A DNA stretch of 64,000 nucleotides from DAOTTY01 sp034437575 (lineage in GTDB: Bacteria > Chloroflexota > Anaerolineae > Aggregatilineales > Phototrophicaceae). Below, in pieces: positions 43,143 to 52,205 of this stretch; the first letter of the stretch is position 1, and every line of letters begins with the position of its first letter. The stretch is from assembly GCA_034437575.1 (NCBI GenBank), contig DAOTTY010000289.1:1-64000 (forward strand), given 5' to 3'. Below the pieces are notes generated by a model. The model was not told the DNA's origin and did not search any database. It saw only the letters and a list, made by a program, of their open reading frames with translations. Made by a program: the position numbers and the translations under genes.

Positions 43143-45568
43143 CCGCCCAGGTTGACCTCACCGAGCAGCACCCAGTCATTTGCCGCGCCAGGCACGTCGC
43201 TTAGCACGTCGCTGCGCGCTAAATCGGGGAAGGTGTACCACCCCGCATACACGGCATAGCGCCCCGCACCGAGGTCGTCCGGCAGTTGCAACGTGACGGC
43301 CTCAGCCCGGCCCTCACCAGCGGTTACCTTGCCCAATGGCCTATCTGCCCCGGCAACCTGATTGCCATTGGGATCAATCAGATGGACAAAGCGCACTTGC
43401 TCAGCAGTGATACCATCAGCGAAGTGCCACCACAACCACACATCCAGCGTATTCGCTGCTGGGTTGGGTACGATGGCGGCGCTGTTCAACCGGATGCCGT
43501 CCGCAAATGTCACGGCGTTATCCAACGCGGGCTTAACGAGATCACCGTGACTGAGTGCATCAACAGTGACGGGGCGGCAGCGGATGTTAGCGGGGGTGGT
43601 CGGCGGGCAGGGTGGCTGCGGCTCTAACTGTAAGGTTGTATAGCCAAATTGAAGGGGGACGGGCCATCGTAGATCGGCACCCGGCCCAACTGTCGCCCGC
43701 CCAATCACCTGACGATCCAGCGTCCAGGCGATGTCGCGCCCGTCCCCACTGAGTTGACCCGTGAGCAGCAGCCACCCTGGTTCCGGTGAATAGATATACA
43801 TCGGTGCGGGCATCGTAACTTGCTCAGGGACGCTGACATCTGCGTGGAAAGCGGGTGGCGCGTCGGGTTCTGGCACACGGAAGGCGGCGATGCGCTCATC
43901 CGTGTAGAAGGGCGGCCCCAACTGCTCGACCACATGCGCGTTGAGCGCGTCATCCCACCCCTTGAATAGAATCACCACGTCAGCGTCGGCGGCGTCCAGC
44001 AGGGCCGGGTTCAGCGTGGCCTGCATCAGTTGGCGCTTGGCAGGGGAAACAGGCGTTTCCCGTGAGATGAACCCGGCGACGAGCGGCTTTTGATGCCCGG
44101 TTTGCAGGTACATGGCCTCTTTTGCGACAAGCAGGTTGTCATGCGGCACATTGAATACCGCCCGCACGTCGGGGTCGTCGCGCAGCGCCCGGATTTCATC
44201 GGGGATGTGCGCGGTCACGGTCGGGAAGTTTGGCAGTCGATTTTGCCAGACAAGCTGGTATTCAAACGCGATGACGGCAATCAATGCGGCGGATAGCGCC
44301 CACACCAGCCCACGCCGCTTCGCACGCAGCCGCGCTGTGAGCCATGCCAGCCCATACCCCGCCATAATTGCTACTGCTATGCCCATCGTCAGGTTGAAGC
44401 GGCCCGGTGTGCGAATCGTGTCAATCACAGGCAGGTAGGCCACCAGCGCGAACGGCAGTGGAATGTACGTCGCCTGCCCGTCCACACTGATTGTGACGGG
44501 TGCATCCAGCAGTTTGAGCAGCGGCCCCAACGACAGCACCCAGCAAATCAGCGTGAAAGCCAACCAGCCCCGCGCACGCGGCACGCGCACCCCCGCGACG
44601 ACCACCAACAGCACGGCCACCACACCCACATAGGCTGTGCCCTCAACAATGTTGGTGCCCAGCACACGCCGGGGATAATCCAGCGCGGCGAACAGCGGAT
44701 GAAAAAACGACGGCGTGACCACCGCCAGCGCGTCTGCGCTGAAGCGCACCGCCCCACCGGGATCAACGGCGGCGGGTGACGTGGCCTGCTCATACGCTGC
44801 CGGGACGAAAAACACCGCCGCGAACACCAGCCCAATCACAGTGGCAATGCTGACGGACCGCAGCCAACGCCAATCACGCTGAGCGAGCGCGGTCACCCAC
44901 ATCAGCGCGGAAAGGGGCAGCGCGATAAACAGCAGCGACAAGCTGCTCCCCAGGATGACCGCAACGAATAACAGTCCGGCCAGCAGATAGTCACGCGGGC
45001 GCTGGTGCCGCCGCAGCCGGTAAAGCGCATCAATGTAAAGCGGGCCACCCCACAGCGCGACAATCCCGGCATGAGAGCCAAATAGCTGCCCCTGTACGGC
45101 AGGCCACAACAAGAACATCGCCCCGGCCACCAGCGCAACGGCCCCAGCATATAGCGTGAGCGGCTGCTCGGTGTGGGTGCCATCCACCAGCCGCCGGACG
45201 AGAAAGGCCATTGCCCACCCATTGAGCGCGAGGCGCAGCAGCACCATCAGGTTGTAAGCAATGGGCAGCGGCATCACCCACGAAAAGATCACCGCCGGGA
45301 ACGATTGCAGCGGAATGGCCCACAGCCACAGCGCCGGGAGTCCGTCCGGGTGGGCCAGGTACGTGTGATGAAAGACGGGTTCACCGTTTTGCAGCGCGTA
45401 GGTATACCACCAGATATGCCGCGCATACTCATAGGCGTCACTTTCCGGCGCACCAATGAAGTGCGTGTTCAGGCGCGTGATGAGTGGGTACGTCATGGCG
45501 ATGGCCAGCAGCAAATACACCCCATAGATCAGCCCCCACCGCCCCACGCTGCGCCAGCGGCTAATCAT
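43139..45568 (-). CDS. Multi-pass membrane glycosyltransferase-like protein, copy 2 of a tandem pair
   Basis: An 809-residue protein with about 10-12 membrane segments in residues 10-440 and a soluble C-terminal region. The start is taken at 45568, where ATG overlaps the stop of the upstream paralogue by 8 bases. AMTYPLITRL, SDAYEYARHIWWYTYALQ and LAHPDGLPALWLW in the first loop resemble GT-C/ArnT-type proteins, which transfer sugar from lipid-linked donors. The C-terminal end (FVHLIDPNGNQVAGADRP, YAVYAGWYTFPDLAR) is a beta-sandwich like that on several Chloroflexota glycosyltransferases. Its neighbour upstream is a close paralogue. Substrate unknown. Confidence 0.7.
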   Translation of the reverse strand: MISRWRSVGRWGLIYGVYLLLAIAMTYPLITRLNTHFIGAPESDAYEYARHIWWYTYALQNGEPVFHHTYLAHPDGLPALWLWAIPLQSFPAVIFSWVMPLPIAYNLMVLLRLALNGWAMAFLVRRLVDGTHTEQPLTLYAGAVALVAGAMFLLWPAVQGQLFGSHAGIVALWGGPLYIDALYRLRRHQRPRDYLLAGLLFVAVILGSSLSLLFIALPLSALMWVTALAQRDWRWLRSVSIATVIGLVFAAVFFVPAAYEQATSPAAVDPGGAVRFSADALAVVTPSFFHPLFAALDYPRRVLGTNIVEGTAYVGVVAVLLVVVAGVRVPRARGWLAFTLICWVLSLGPLLKLLDAPVTISVDGQATYIPLPFALVAYLPVIDTIRTPGRFNLTMGIAVAIMAGYGLAWLTARLRAKRRGLVWALSAALIAVIAFEYQLVWQNRLPNFPTVTAHIPDEIRALRDDPDVRAVFNVPHDNLLVAKEAMYLQTGHQKPLVAGFISRETPVSPAKRQLMQATLNPALLDAADADVVILFKGWDDALNAHVVEQLGPPFYTDERIAAFRVPEPDAPPAFHADVSVPEQVTMPAPMYIYSPEPGWLLLTGQLSGDGRDIAWTLDRQVIGRATVGPGADLRWPVPLQFGYTTLQLEPQPPCPPTTPANIRCRPVTVDALSHGDLVKPALDNAVTFADGIRLNSAAIVPNPAANTLDVWLWWHFADGITAEQVRFVHLIDPNGNQVAGADRPLGKVTAGEGRAEAVTLQLPDDLGAGRYAVYAGWYTFPDLARSDVLSDVPGAANDWVLLGEVNLGG

Positions 45569-47933
45569 CACGCACCTGCACCGTGCCGAGCGCAACCCAA
45601 TCATCTGCCGCGCCGTTTACATCGCTGAGGACGGGCACGCGGGCTACATCCGGCAGGGTGTACCAACCCAGGTAAGCGGTGTAGTCGCCAGGGGGCAGGC
45701 CAGCAGTGGGTAACGTGACCGCCTCCGTCCAGGCTTCCGCGCCATCGGGTAGGGCAAAGGGCGTATCGACCTGCGCGGCAAGCTGGCCCTCAGCATCTAG
45801 CAGGTGAACAAAACGCACCGGTGAAGCATCAACGGCCTGCGCGAACTGCCAGTGCAGCCACGCCTCGCCGTCGCTAAGGTGGGCGGCTTGCAGCGTAATG
45901 CCACGCTCAAATACGATGGGCTGGCCTGATGTTGGCTGAAAGTCACCCAATGCGCTGGCATCCAGCATGAGCGGTTCGCATTCCAACGCATCACCCGGCA
46001 AGTCAGGACAGGTGGCGGCGCGTTCCAGCGTGACGGTGTGATAGCCACGAGTCAGTGAGATTGGCACATGCAAAGGTGCTGCCCCATCAATTTGCCAGCG
46101 GTGCAGCGTCTCATCATTGAGATGCAAGCGCAGCGTGCCCGTGCCGTTCACATCCGCTGTGAACACGCTCCAGCCCGGCCCCGGCGCATAGATATAGCCC
46201 GCCTCGGTATCATCAATCTGGCCCGTGTCGAATGGCTGTGCAGCAAACGCGGTATCAGTCGCCGGGTCAGGCGCATACCATGCGATAAGCCGTTCATCCG
46301 CGTAGAACGGTTCACCGAGGCGGTTATAAGCGTGGGCTTCGAGTTGGCCATCGGGGTCAGCCCACTCGCGGTGCAGGATGACCACATCTGCGCCCGCTTC
46401 ATCTAGCAGGGCCGGGTCGAGTGTGGACTGCATCAGTAACAGTTTTGCCGCCGGAACCGGGGTGCGCCGGGTCACATGGCCACCGATGAGCGGTTTATGG
46501 TGGCGCGTTTGTAAGTACAGGCCGTCTTTTGCCACGAGCAGGTGGTCATACGGGATGTTAAACACCGCCCGCACATCCGGGTCGTCCCGCAGCGCGGTGA
46601 TGGGATCGGCTTGCAAGTCTACAATGGTGTTGAGGCGCGGCGTGCTGCCCTCCCACCACACCTGATACTCAAACGCGATCAGCGGCACCAGCCCGGCCAG
46701 CATCACATAGCTGATGGCCCGCCGCTGGAAGAACCGCTGCTGCAACAGCCAGTGCAAGCCATACGCGGCCAGCATCGCTGCGGCCAACCCCACCGCAAAG
46801 TTGAACCGCGCAGGCGTCCGGGCGATGTTGAGTACGGGCAGGTTCATCAGCACGGCCCAGGGCAGCACGATATGCGTGGTGTAGCCGCCCGCATCAACCG
46901 TCACAACGCGGTCCATCACCTTGAGCAACGGCCCCAGCGACAGCACCCACGCCAGCAGTGCCAGCATCCCCCACCAGCGGGCCTCTCGAACGCGCCACAG
47001 CGCCACCGCCGCCAGTAGTGCCACCGTCAGCCCGATGTATGCTGATCCCTCAATGTTGTTAATCCCGCCCAGCACCCGCCGCGAGTAGGTCAAATCGGTG
47101 AACAGCGGGTTGTAAAACGACGGCGTAACGACGGCCAGCAGGTCCGCGCTGTAGCGCACATCACCGCCGGGGGGCGGCAGCGGCGAATCGAGTTGTTCCA
47201 GGGCGACGGGCAGCACAAACACCAGCGCGACTGCCCCACCCAACAGCCCACCACCTGTCATCCAGGCCAGCCCGCGCCACTGCCGCCCGACCAGTGCGCT
47301 CAGGTATAACAGCAGCGTTACAGGGAACAACGCATACACCAACAGCAGATTGTTCCCTAGCAAGCTCACCACGAAAAACAGCGCGGCCAGCAGCAGCCCA
47401 CGCCAACTGCCCCCCGCACGCAGCCGGAGCAGCGCCACCACGTACAGCGGCACGCCCCACAGTGTCACAAGCCCAATGTGAGAGGCAATCAGGTGGCCCT
47501 GTATCGTTGGGAACAGCGCAAACACCGTCCCGCCGAGCAGGGCAGCGGGGGCACTGCGGGTGAGGTGCCACGCCAGGTAGTACACGGCCCATCCATTGAG
47601 CGACAGATGCACCAGCGCCGCCAGGTTAAACGCGGCGGGCAGCGGCATCACAAACGCAAACAGCCACGCCGGGAAGGATTGCAGCGGGTTGCCCCACAGC
47701 CACGCCCCGTTCAGGCCATCGGGGTAGGCCAATAGAGGTTGGAAGAAGACAGGTTCCCCGTTTTGCAAGGCGTGCGCCATCCACCAGATGTGACGGCTGT
47801 ACTCGTAGGCATCGCTGAACGGGTCGCCCATAAAGCGCTCGTGCATCTCGAACACAAGCGGGTAGGTCATCACCAGCATAAGGATGACAAAATAAAAATA
47901 GGCGCTAAGATGCTGCCGCCGGATGGGATTCAT
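45561..47933 (-). CDS. Multi-pass membrane glycosyltransferase-like protein, copy 1 of a tandem pair
   Basis: A 790-residue paralogue of the next gene: MTYPLVFEM, FSDAYEYSRHIWWMAHALQNG, AYPDGLNGAWLWGNPLQSFPA and the terminal FVHLLDAEGQLAAQVDTP, YTAYLGWYTLPDVAR align segment by segment. About 10-12 membrane helices (10-430) and a soluble C-terminal domain. It contains AYEYSRHIWW where GT-C proteins have acidic active-site loops, but no single catalytic motif can be named. Gene duplication followed by divergence is seen directly; the role in surface glycan or lipid glycosylation is inference. Confidence 0.7.
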   Translation of the reverse strand: MNPIRRQHLSAYFYFVILMLVMTYPLVFEMHERFMGDPFSDAYEYSRHIWWMAHALQNGEPVFFQPLLAYPDGLNGAWLWGNPLQSFPAWLFAFVMPLPAAFNLAALVHLSLNGWAVYYLAWHLTRSAPAALLGGTVFALFPTIQGHLIASHIGLVTLWGVPLYVVALLRLRAGGSWRGLLLAALFFVVSLLGNNLLLVYALFPVTLLLYLSALVGRQWRGLAWMTGGGLLGGAVALVFVLPVALEQLDSPLPPPGGDVRYSADLLAVVTPSFYNPLFTDLTYSRRVLGGINNIEGSAYIGLTVALLAAVALWRVREARWWGMLALLAWVLSLGPLLKVMDRVVTVDAGGYTTHIVLPWAVLMNLPVLNIARTPARFNFAVGLAAAMLAAYGLHWLLQQRFFQRRAISYVMLAGLVPLIAFEYQVWWEGSTPRLNTIVDLQADPITALRDDPDVRAVFNIPYDHLLVAKDGLYLQTRHHKPLIGGHVTRRTPVPAAKLLLMQSTLDPALLDEAGADVVILHREWADPDGQLEAHAYNRLGEPFYADERLIAWYAPDPATDTAFAAQPFDTGQIDDTEAGYIYAPGPGWSVFTADVNGTGTLRLHLNDETLHRWQIDGAAPLHVPISLTRGYHTVTLERAATCPDLPGDALECEPLMLDASALGDFQPTSGQPIVFERGITLQAAHLSDGEAWLHWQFAQAVDASPVRFVHLLDAEGQLAAQVDTPFALPDGAEAWTEAVTLPTAGLPPGDYTAYLGWYTLPDVARVPVLSDVNGAADDWVALGTVQVRDD

Positions 47934-48000
47934 ACAGGGGTGTGATATACCAAGAACAATGCAAACGGGCCAGCATTTTAGCCAATCTGATGAGGTGCGG

Positions 48001-49167
48001 CTAGTCCTCTTGCGCTTCGGCTTCGTAGTTGGTCAGGAATTCTTCAAGATCAACCGTGTAGCCGCCGTCATGTTCTTGCAGCCCGGCGTGTACCGACCTG
48101 ATGGGGAACGGGTCAACGGGTCTGTCTTCTACGCCCATCATCGTGCGGATGGCCTGCATTTCCATAGTGGTAATGCTTTGCATTGTTTGGTGTTCGTCGT
48201 CCAGGTCGCGGGTGCCAAAGGCACGGTGAAAGGCAATCCGTTGAAACTGAATGCTGGCCATGTTCGCCACCAGCAGCGCGTTGGGGTTTAGGCCGCGTGC
48301 TTTCAGGTCGTCCTGCCGGATGAGCAGCAGACTCATGCCCAGGATAATCACCCCCAGCCACTGCGCGGCGGTCAGGCTTTCGCCCAATACGATGTAAGCC
48401 AGCAGCAGCGCCACACCAATTTCCGCAATGGCGGTGATGGCCGCCTGCAAACTGCCCATAAACTTCACGCTGGCAAACAGCAGCAAGCGCGATAGCGCGG
48501 TAGACACCCCCAGCATAAAAATGGGCAGCAGCGTTTGGGGCCACTGCTCTATAGGGATGCGTTCGCCCACCGGGAGCCACGTCATTGTGACAACAACGGC
48601 CATTGTGGTCAGGATATACAGCGTAGCGGTGGGCGAGGGCATCTCAAACAGCACATACTGGCTGAAGATGATGGTGCCCGCGAACATGAGCGCACTGCCC
48701 AACATAAAGCCCACCCCCAATAGGTCAACCCCACCACTGTCGAAACCCGTGACAATCATCAGCCCCAACAGCGCCAGCAGCACCCGAATCAACACCTGGG
48801 GGGTGATGCGTTCGCCGCCGATGCGGGTGAGCAGCAGGGCAAATACCAGATACATGCCGTTGATAAGCTGGGTAAGCGATGCGTCCAGCAAGTCCAGGCC
48901 GCTGTAGTAAAACAGCGAGCCAATCCCGTTGACGGTGCCAATGATGATGCAGCCGCTTAGCCCTGCCGGGTAGATGAAAATGTAACGGCGAAAGAACAGC
49001 CCATACACCACCCACAAAATACCGACCGCGATCAGCGTGCGGATGGCCGCCACACTGAATGGGTCGGCCCCGGCGTTGTTGGCCATTTTGCCGAAGATAG
49101 GTGCCATCCCCAGGAAAACCGGGGTTAGCAGGGCCGCAGTGATGCCCGTGTAGTAGCGCTCGCTCAT
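48001..49167 (-). CDS. EamA/DMT-family transporter with long C-terminal tail
   Basis: A 388-residue membrane protein. Ten membrane segments make two EamA repeats (1-140 and 155-290; for example TPVFLGMAPIFGKMANNAG and GVALLLAYIVLGESLTAAQW). EamA transporters usually end near residue 300; here about 90 soluble residues follow, with a conserved-looking stretch and an acidic end (YTVDLEEFLTNYEAEAQED). The family includes the threonine/homoserine exporter RhtA. It begins 13 bases after the end of the receiver-kinase gene, so it belongs to the signalling cluster. Substrate is not shown by the sequence. Confidence 0.82.
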   Translation of the reverse strand: MSERYYTGITAALLTPVFLGMAPIFGKMANNAGADPFSVAAIRTLIAVGILWVVYGLFFRRYIFIYPAGLSGCIIIGTVNGIGSLFYYSGLDLLDASLTQLINGMYLVFALLLTRIGGERITPQVLIRVLLALLGLMIVTGFDSGGVDLLGVGFMLGSALMFAGTIIFSQYVLFEMPSPTATLYILTTMAVVVTMTWLPVGERIPIEQWPQTLLPIFMLGVSTALSRLLLFASVKFMGSLQAAITAIAEIGVALLLAYIVLGESLTAAQWLGVIILGMSLLLIRQDDLKARGLNPNALLVANMASIQFQRIAFHRAFGTRDLDDEHQTMQSITTMEMQAIRTMMGVEDRPVDPFPIRSVHAGLQEHDGGYTVDLEEFLTNYEAEAQED

Positions 49168-49180
49168 GAAAGATAGCGCA

Positions 49181-50443
49181 TCAATATGTAACAGCAGTGG
49201 GGCGGGCTTGGGCGTTTAGGGGCAGCTTGATGATGAACTCGCTTCCAGGATTGCTGACTTTGTCGCGCTTGTCGCTTTTGACGGTGATGCTGCCGCCGTG
49301 GGCTTCTACGATGCCTTTGCAAATGGCCAGCCCCAACCCGATGCCCCCGCCCGCAAAGGCCGTCTTGCTGGTGGAATGCAGCCGATGGTCACCGACGGTG
49401 TGAAAGCGGTCAAAAATGAGTTCGATGTCTTCTGGTGGGATGCCGATGCCGGTGTCTTTCACCTGGACGTAAACGTAAGTACCGTCTGTGTAGGCACGAA
49501 CATCAATCTGGCCGTCATCGGGCGTATACTTAATGGCATTGCTGATGATGTTATCCATGACGATAAGCAGGGTTTCGGAATCAGCCCGGATGTTGCTAGG
49601 AAAGCCGTCTTCGTGCAGGGTGGCCGTCAGGTTGCGGCCTGCCAGGGCGTTCTCATAGCGTTCAATCACCCGGTTGAACAGGTACACAAGATTCACCGGC
49701 CCCAGGGACAGTTCAAACTGGTCGGTCATGATGCGGCTCATCGTCAGGATTTCGTTGACGAGGGTTTGCATCCGCTCGATAGCGTCTACCAGCCCATCAA
49801 GCAGGGTTTGCGTAGACGGATCAGCTTCTATGGCCACTTGTATTGTTTCACTGTCTTGCAGCAAGCGCCCATAGCCATACACCAGCGTGAGTGGCGTTCG
49901 CAGTTCGTGGGCCGTCACTTGCAGGAAGGTGTCCTTGAGTTGGTCGAGGCGCATCAGGTCTTTGTTTTTGCTTTCTAGCTCGCGCACGCGGGTTTCTAGC
50001 TGCGTCACCAGTTCTCGCGTATAGCGGCTGCGGGCTGCGGTCAGGCGTTCGCGGTCGATTTCGTCACGCCCGCCACCCAGGTAGAACTCAATCTGGTCAG
50101 GTAGGTCGTCCACGTCCAGCGGCTTGGTGATGTAACCTGTTAGCCCGGCGGCCATAGCCAGGTCGCGTTGGTCGGTGTAGTTCAGGTCAGTGAGCGCAAC
50201 AATAGGCACCTTAATAAAGCGCTGGTCGCTGCGGAGGACGGTGGTCAGTTCGCGCCCGGTGATATCTGGCAGGTCAATGTCCGTCAGGATGAGATCGACC
50301 ACCTGGCTGCGGGCAATATCAATACCATCCAGGCCACGCCCCACCACCTTCACATTATAGCCCGCATAACGCAGGGTGCGGTCTACAAGCATCTGGCTGG
50401 TGGGGTCGTGATCTATGTATAAAACAGTTCGCTTATCGGCCAT
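49181..50443 (-). CDS. Receiver-histidine kinase hybrid
   Basis: A 420-residue cytosolic protein. An N-terminal receiver (VLYIDHDPTS, phosphoacceptor Asp 55 in LILTDIDLPD) is followed by a helical linker (about 125-165, SRYTRELVTQLETRVRELESKN), HisKA with TAHELRTPLTLVYG (His 179), and HATPase with NIISNAIKY (N box), KDTGIGIPPEDI (G1) and GGIGLGLAICKGIVEAHGG (G2). The receiver-first order suggests it relays a signal received from another kinase, presumably the giant one encoded upstream. Confidence 0.9.
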   Translation of the reverse strand: MADKRTVLYIDHDPTSQMLVDRTLRYAGYNVKVVGRGLDGIDIARSQVVDLILTDIDLPDITGRELTTVLRSDQRFIKVPIVALTDLNYTDQRDLAMAAGLTGYITKPLDVDDLPDQIEFYLGGGRDEIDRERLTAARSRYTRELVTQLETRVRELESKNKDLMRLDQLKDTFLQVTAHELRTPLTLVYGYGRLLQDSETIQVAIEADPSTQTLLDGLVDAIERMQTLVNEILTMSRIMTDQFELSLGPVNLVYLFNRVIERYENALAGRNLTATLHEDGFPSNIRADSETLLIVMDNIISNAIKYTPDDGQIDVRAYTDGTYVYVQVKDTGIGIPPEDIELIFDRFHTVGDHRLHSTSKTAFAGGGIGLGLAICKGIVEAHGGSITVKSDKRDKVSNPGSEFIIKLPLNAQARPTAVTY

Positions 50444-50495
50444 CGTTATCGCTGTCTAACGGGTACCTGTATCTAGGAACGTTGGGGGTGCGGTA

Positions 50496-52202
50496 TCACT
50501 CAAGTTCACTAATCAAGCTATCAACAAATTCGTCATCAATGAACGACCCCTTCTGTAAAAGCATGTCAATCTGCCCGCTCAGGCGTGCCCGGTCGCGGGC
50601 GGTGAGTTCCTTGGCGGTGATGACCACAATCGGGATATTACTCAGCTTGGGGTCGGTTTTCATGGTTTCGATCACCGTAAAGCCGTTGACGATGGGCATC
50701 ATCAGGTCGGTAATGACCAGATCGGGGTGGTGCTTGCGGATGAGTTCCAGCCCCTCGGCACCGTTGCTGGCCAACTTCACGTCATAGTTGCCGCGTGCTT
50801 CCAGGATGCGAGCAATCAGGCGGGCGGCGTCGTTGTTGTCTTCAATGACGACGATGTGGTGAAGCTGGTCGCTGCGCCCCTCTACCGTCTGGATCGCGTT
50901 GGCCAGCGAGTCCTCTGGTACGACGGATGTTTGGCCGCGTGCTTGTAGCTCCACCTGATGCTCCCAGTGTTCGCCCAGGATTTGCGTTTCAACGGGCAGG
51001 GTATGGCCAGAGCAATTGACGACAACCACATCATCCGGCTTGATGATGCCGCGCCGCACCATTTTAATCAGGCCCGCAAACGTCACCCCGGTCGCTGGCT
51101 CCACTGACATACCATCCTGGCTGGCCAGAATGCGAATCGCGTTAAAAGCCTCTTCGTCGGTGGCATCTACGAAGTCGCCGCCGTACTCGTTTACATAGTC
51201 GTACAGCAGTTCGTAGGCCCGGCCTGGGTTGCCGGTTGCCAACGTCACAATCACGGTTTCAACATGCTCAACGGGGGTGGCGATGCGCTGGCCGTTTTGC
51301 CAGGCCTGCACCATCGGCGCACACCCGGTTGACTGAATCAGGCCCAGGGCGGGCATTTTGTCTACAAAGCCGAAGTCCACCATTTCACGGAAGCCCTTGC
51401 CCACACCAATTGGCCCCAGGCCACCACTCACGCCTTGCAAAAACCAATCGGGGGAGCGCCAACGGGCACCGCCCTCTAATGCTTCGCCCAACTGCTCCGC
51501 GATTTCGTAGGCCATTGTTTTCATGCCCTCCATCGCCGCCACACTCTTCACGCCCTTATCCAGGAAGATGCCTTTTGCAGCGGCAAAGCTGGCGGCAAGT
51601 GCTTTGGTTTCGTCGTAGTTGCCTGTTGTCTTAATCACCTGAGCGCCATAGACGGCGGCTTCACGCATTTTTTCGTTGGGGGCCAGGCTGGGGAAAAACG
51701 CCCACAGCTTGATGCCCGCCCGCGCACAGTACGCCGCGTAGGCGATGGCCACATTGCCTGTGCTGGCAACCACCACCTCAGTAATGCCCAGTTCCGCCAT
51801 TGCAGAAACGGCCACGGTTGCCTGCCGATCTTTGAAGCTGCGCGTTGGCCCCTGGCGTTCGTCTTTGATGTAGAGGTGATTGAGGCCCAGGGTCGCCGCT
51901 AAATTGCGCGACTTAATCAACGGGGTGCCGCCTTCGTTCAGGCTAACGATGTTGCTAGCATCGTAGATGGGCAGCATCTCGCGGTAGCGCCACAACCCGG
52001 CAGGCCGTTGGGCAAACTCTTTGCGCCACTCTGCCGGGTCAATCTGGCCAACGTCGTAGCGGGCCTCAATGATGTTCTCACCACACTGCGGGCACCCCTT
52101 CGTGGAGGTGTCCAGGTTATTGAGGTTGGTTTCCCATCCACAGTTGATGCACTGCAATACGATATGTTTGGCTTTGTCGGCCCCAAGTGCCGGATTCGCC
52201 AT
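50496..52202 (-). CDS. Threonine synthase fused to a response-regulator receiver domain
   Basis: A 568-residue two-domain protein in one open frame. Residues 1-430 are a PLP enzyme of the threonine synthase family (homoserine phosphate to threonine): N-terminal zinc-ribbon CINCGWE...CPQCG, RYREMLPI, LNEGGTPLI, GPTRSFKDRQ with the PLP Lys (Lys 124), ASTGNVAIAYAAYC, and FLQGVSGGLGPIG. Residues 447-568 are a receiver domain: HHIVVIEDNNDAARLI, LVITDLMMPIVNG (phosphoacceptor Asp 499), IVVITAK and LLQKGSF (Lys). A linker of about 17 residues joins them. The start at 52202 has GGGGAA 8 bases upstream inside the kinase end; only 3 bases separate the genes. No fusion of this kind is familiar to me; other members of the PLP family cannot be excluded for the catalytic part. 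Confidence 0.9.
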   Translation of the reverse strand: MANPALGADKAKHIVLQCINCGWETNLNNLDTSTKGCPQCGENIIEARYDVGQIDPAEWRKEFAQRPAGLWRYREMLPIYDASNIVSLNEGGTPLIKSRNLAATLGLNHLYIKDERQGPTRSFKDRQATVAVSAMAELGITEVVVASTGNVAIAYAAYCARAGIKLWAFFPSLAPNEKMREAAVYGAQVIKTTGNYDETKALAASFAAAKGIFLDKGVKSVAAMEGMKTMAYEIAEQLGEALEGGARWRSPDWFLQGVSGGLGPIGVGKGFREMVDFGFVDKMPALGLIQSTGCAPMVQAWQNGQRIATPVEHVETVIVTLATGNPGRAYELLYDYVNEYGGDFVDATDEEAFNAIRILASQDGMSVEPATGVTFAGLIKMVRRGIIKPDDVVVVNCSGHTLPVETQILGEHWEHQVELQARGQTSVVPEDSLANAIQTVEGRSDQLHHIVVIEDNNDAARLIARILEARGNYDVKLASNGAEGLELIRKHHPDLVITDLMMPIVNGFTVIETMKTDPKLSNIPIVVITAKELTARDRARLSGQIDMLLQKGSFIDDEFVDSLISELE

Positions 52203-52205
52203 AGT

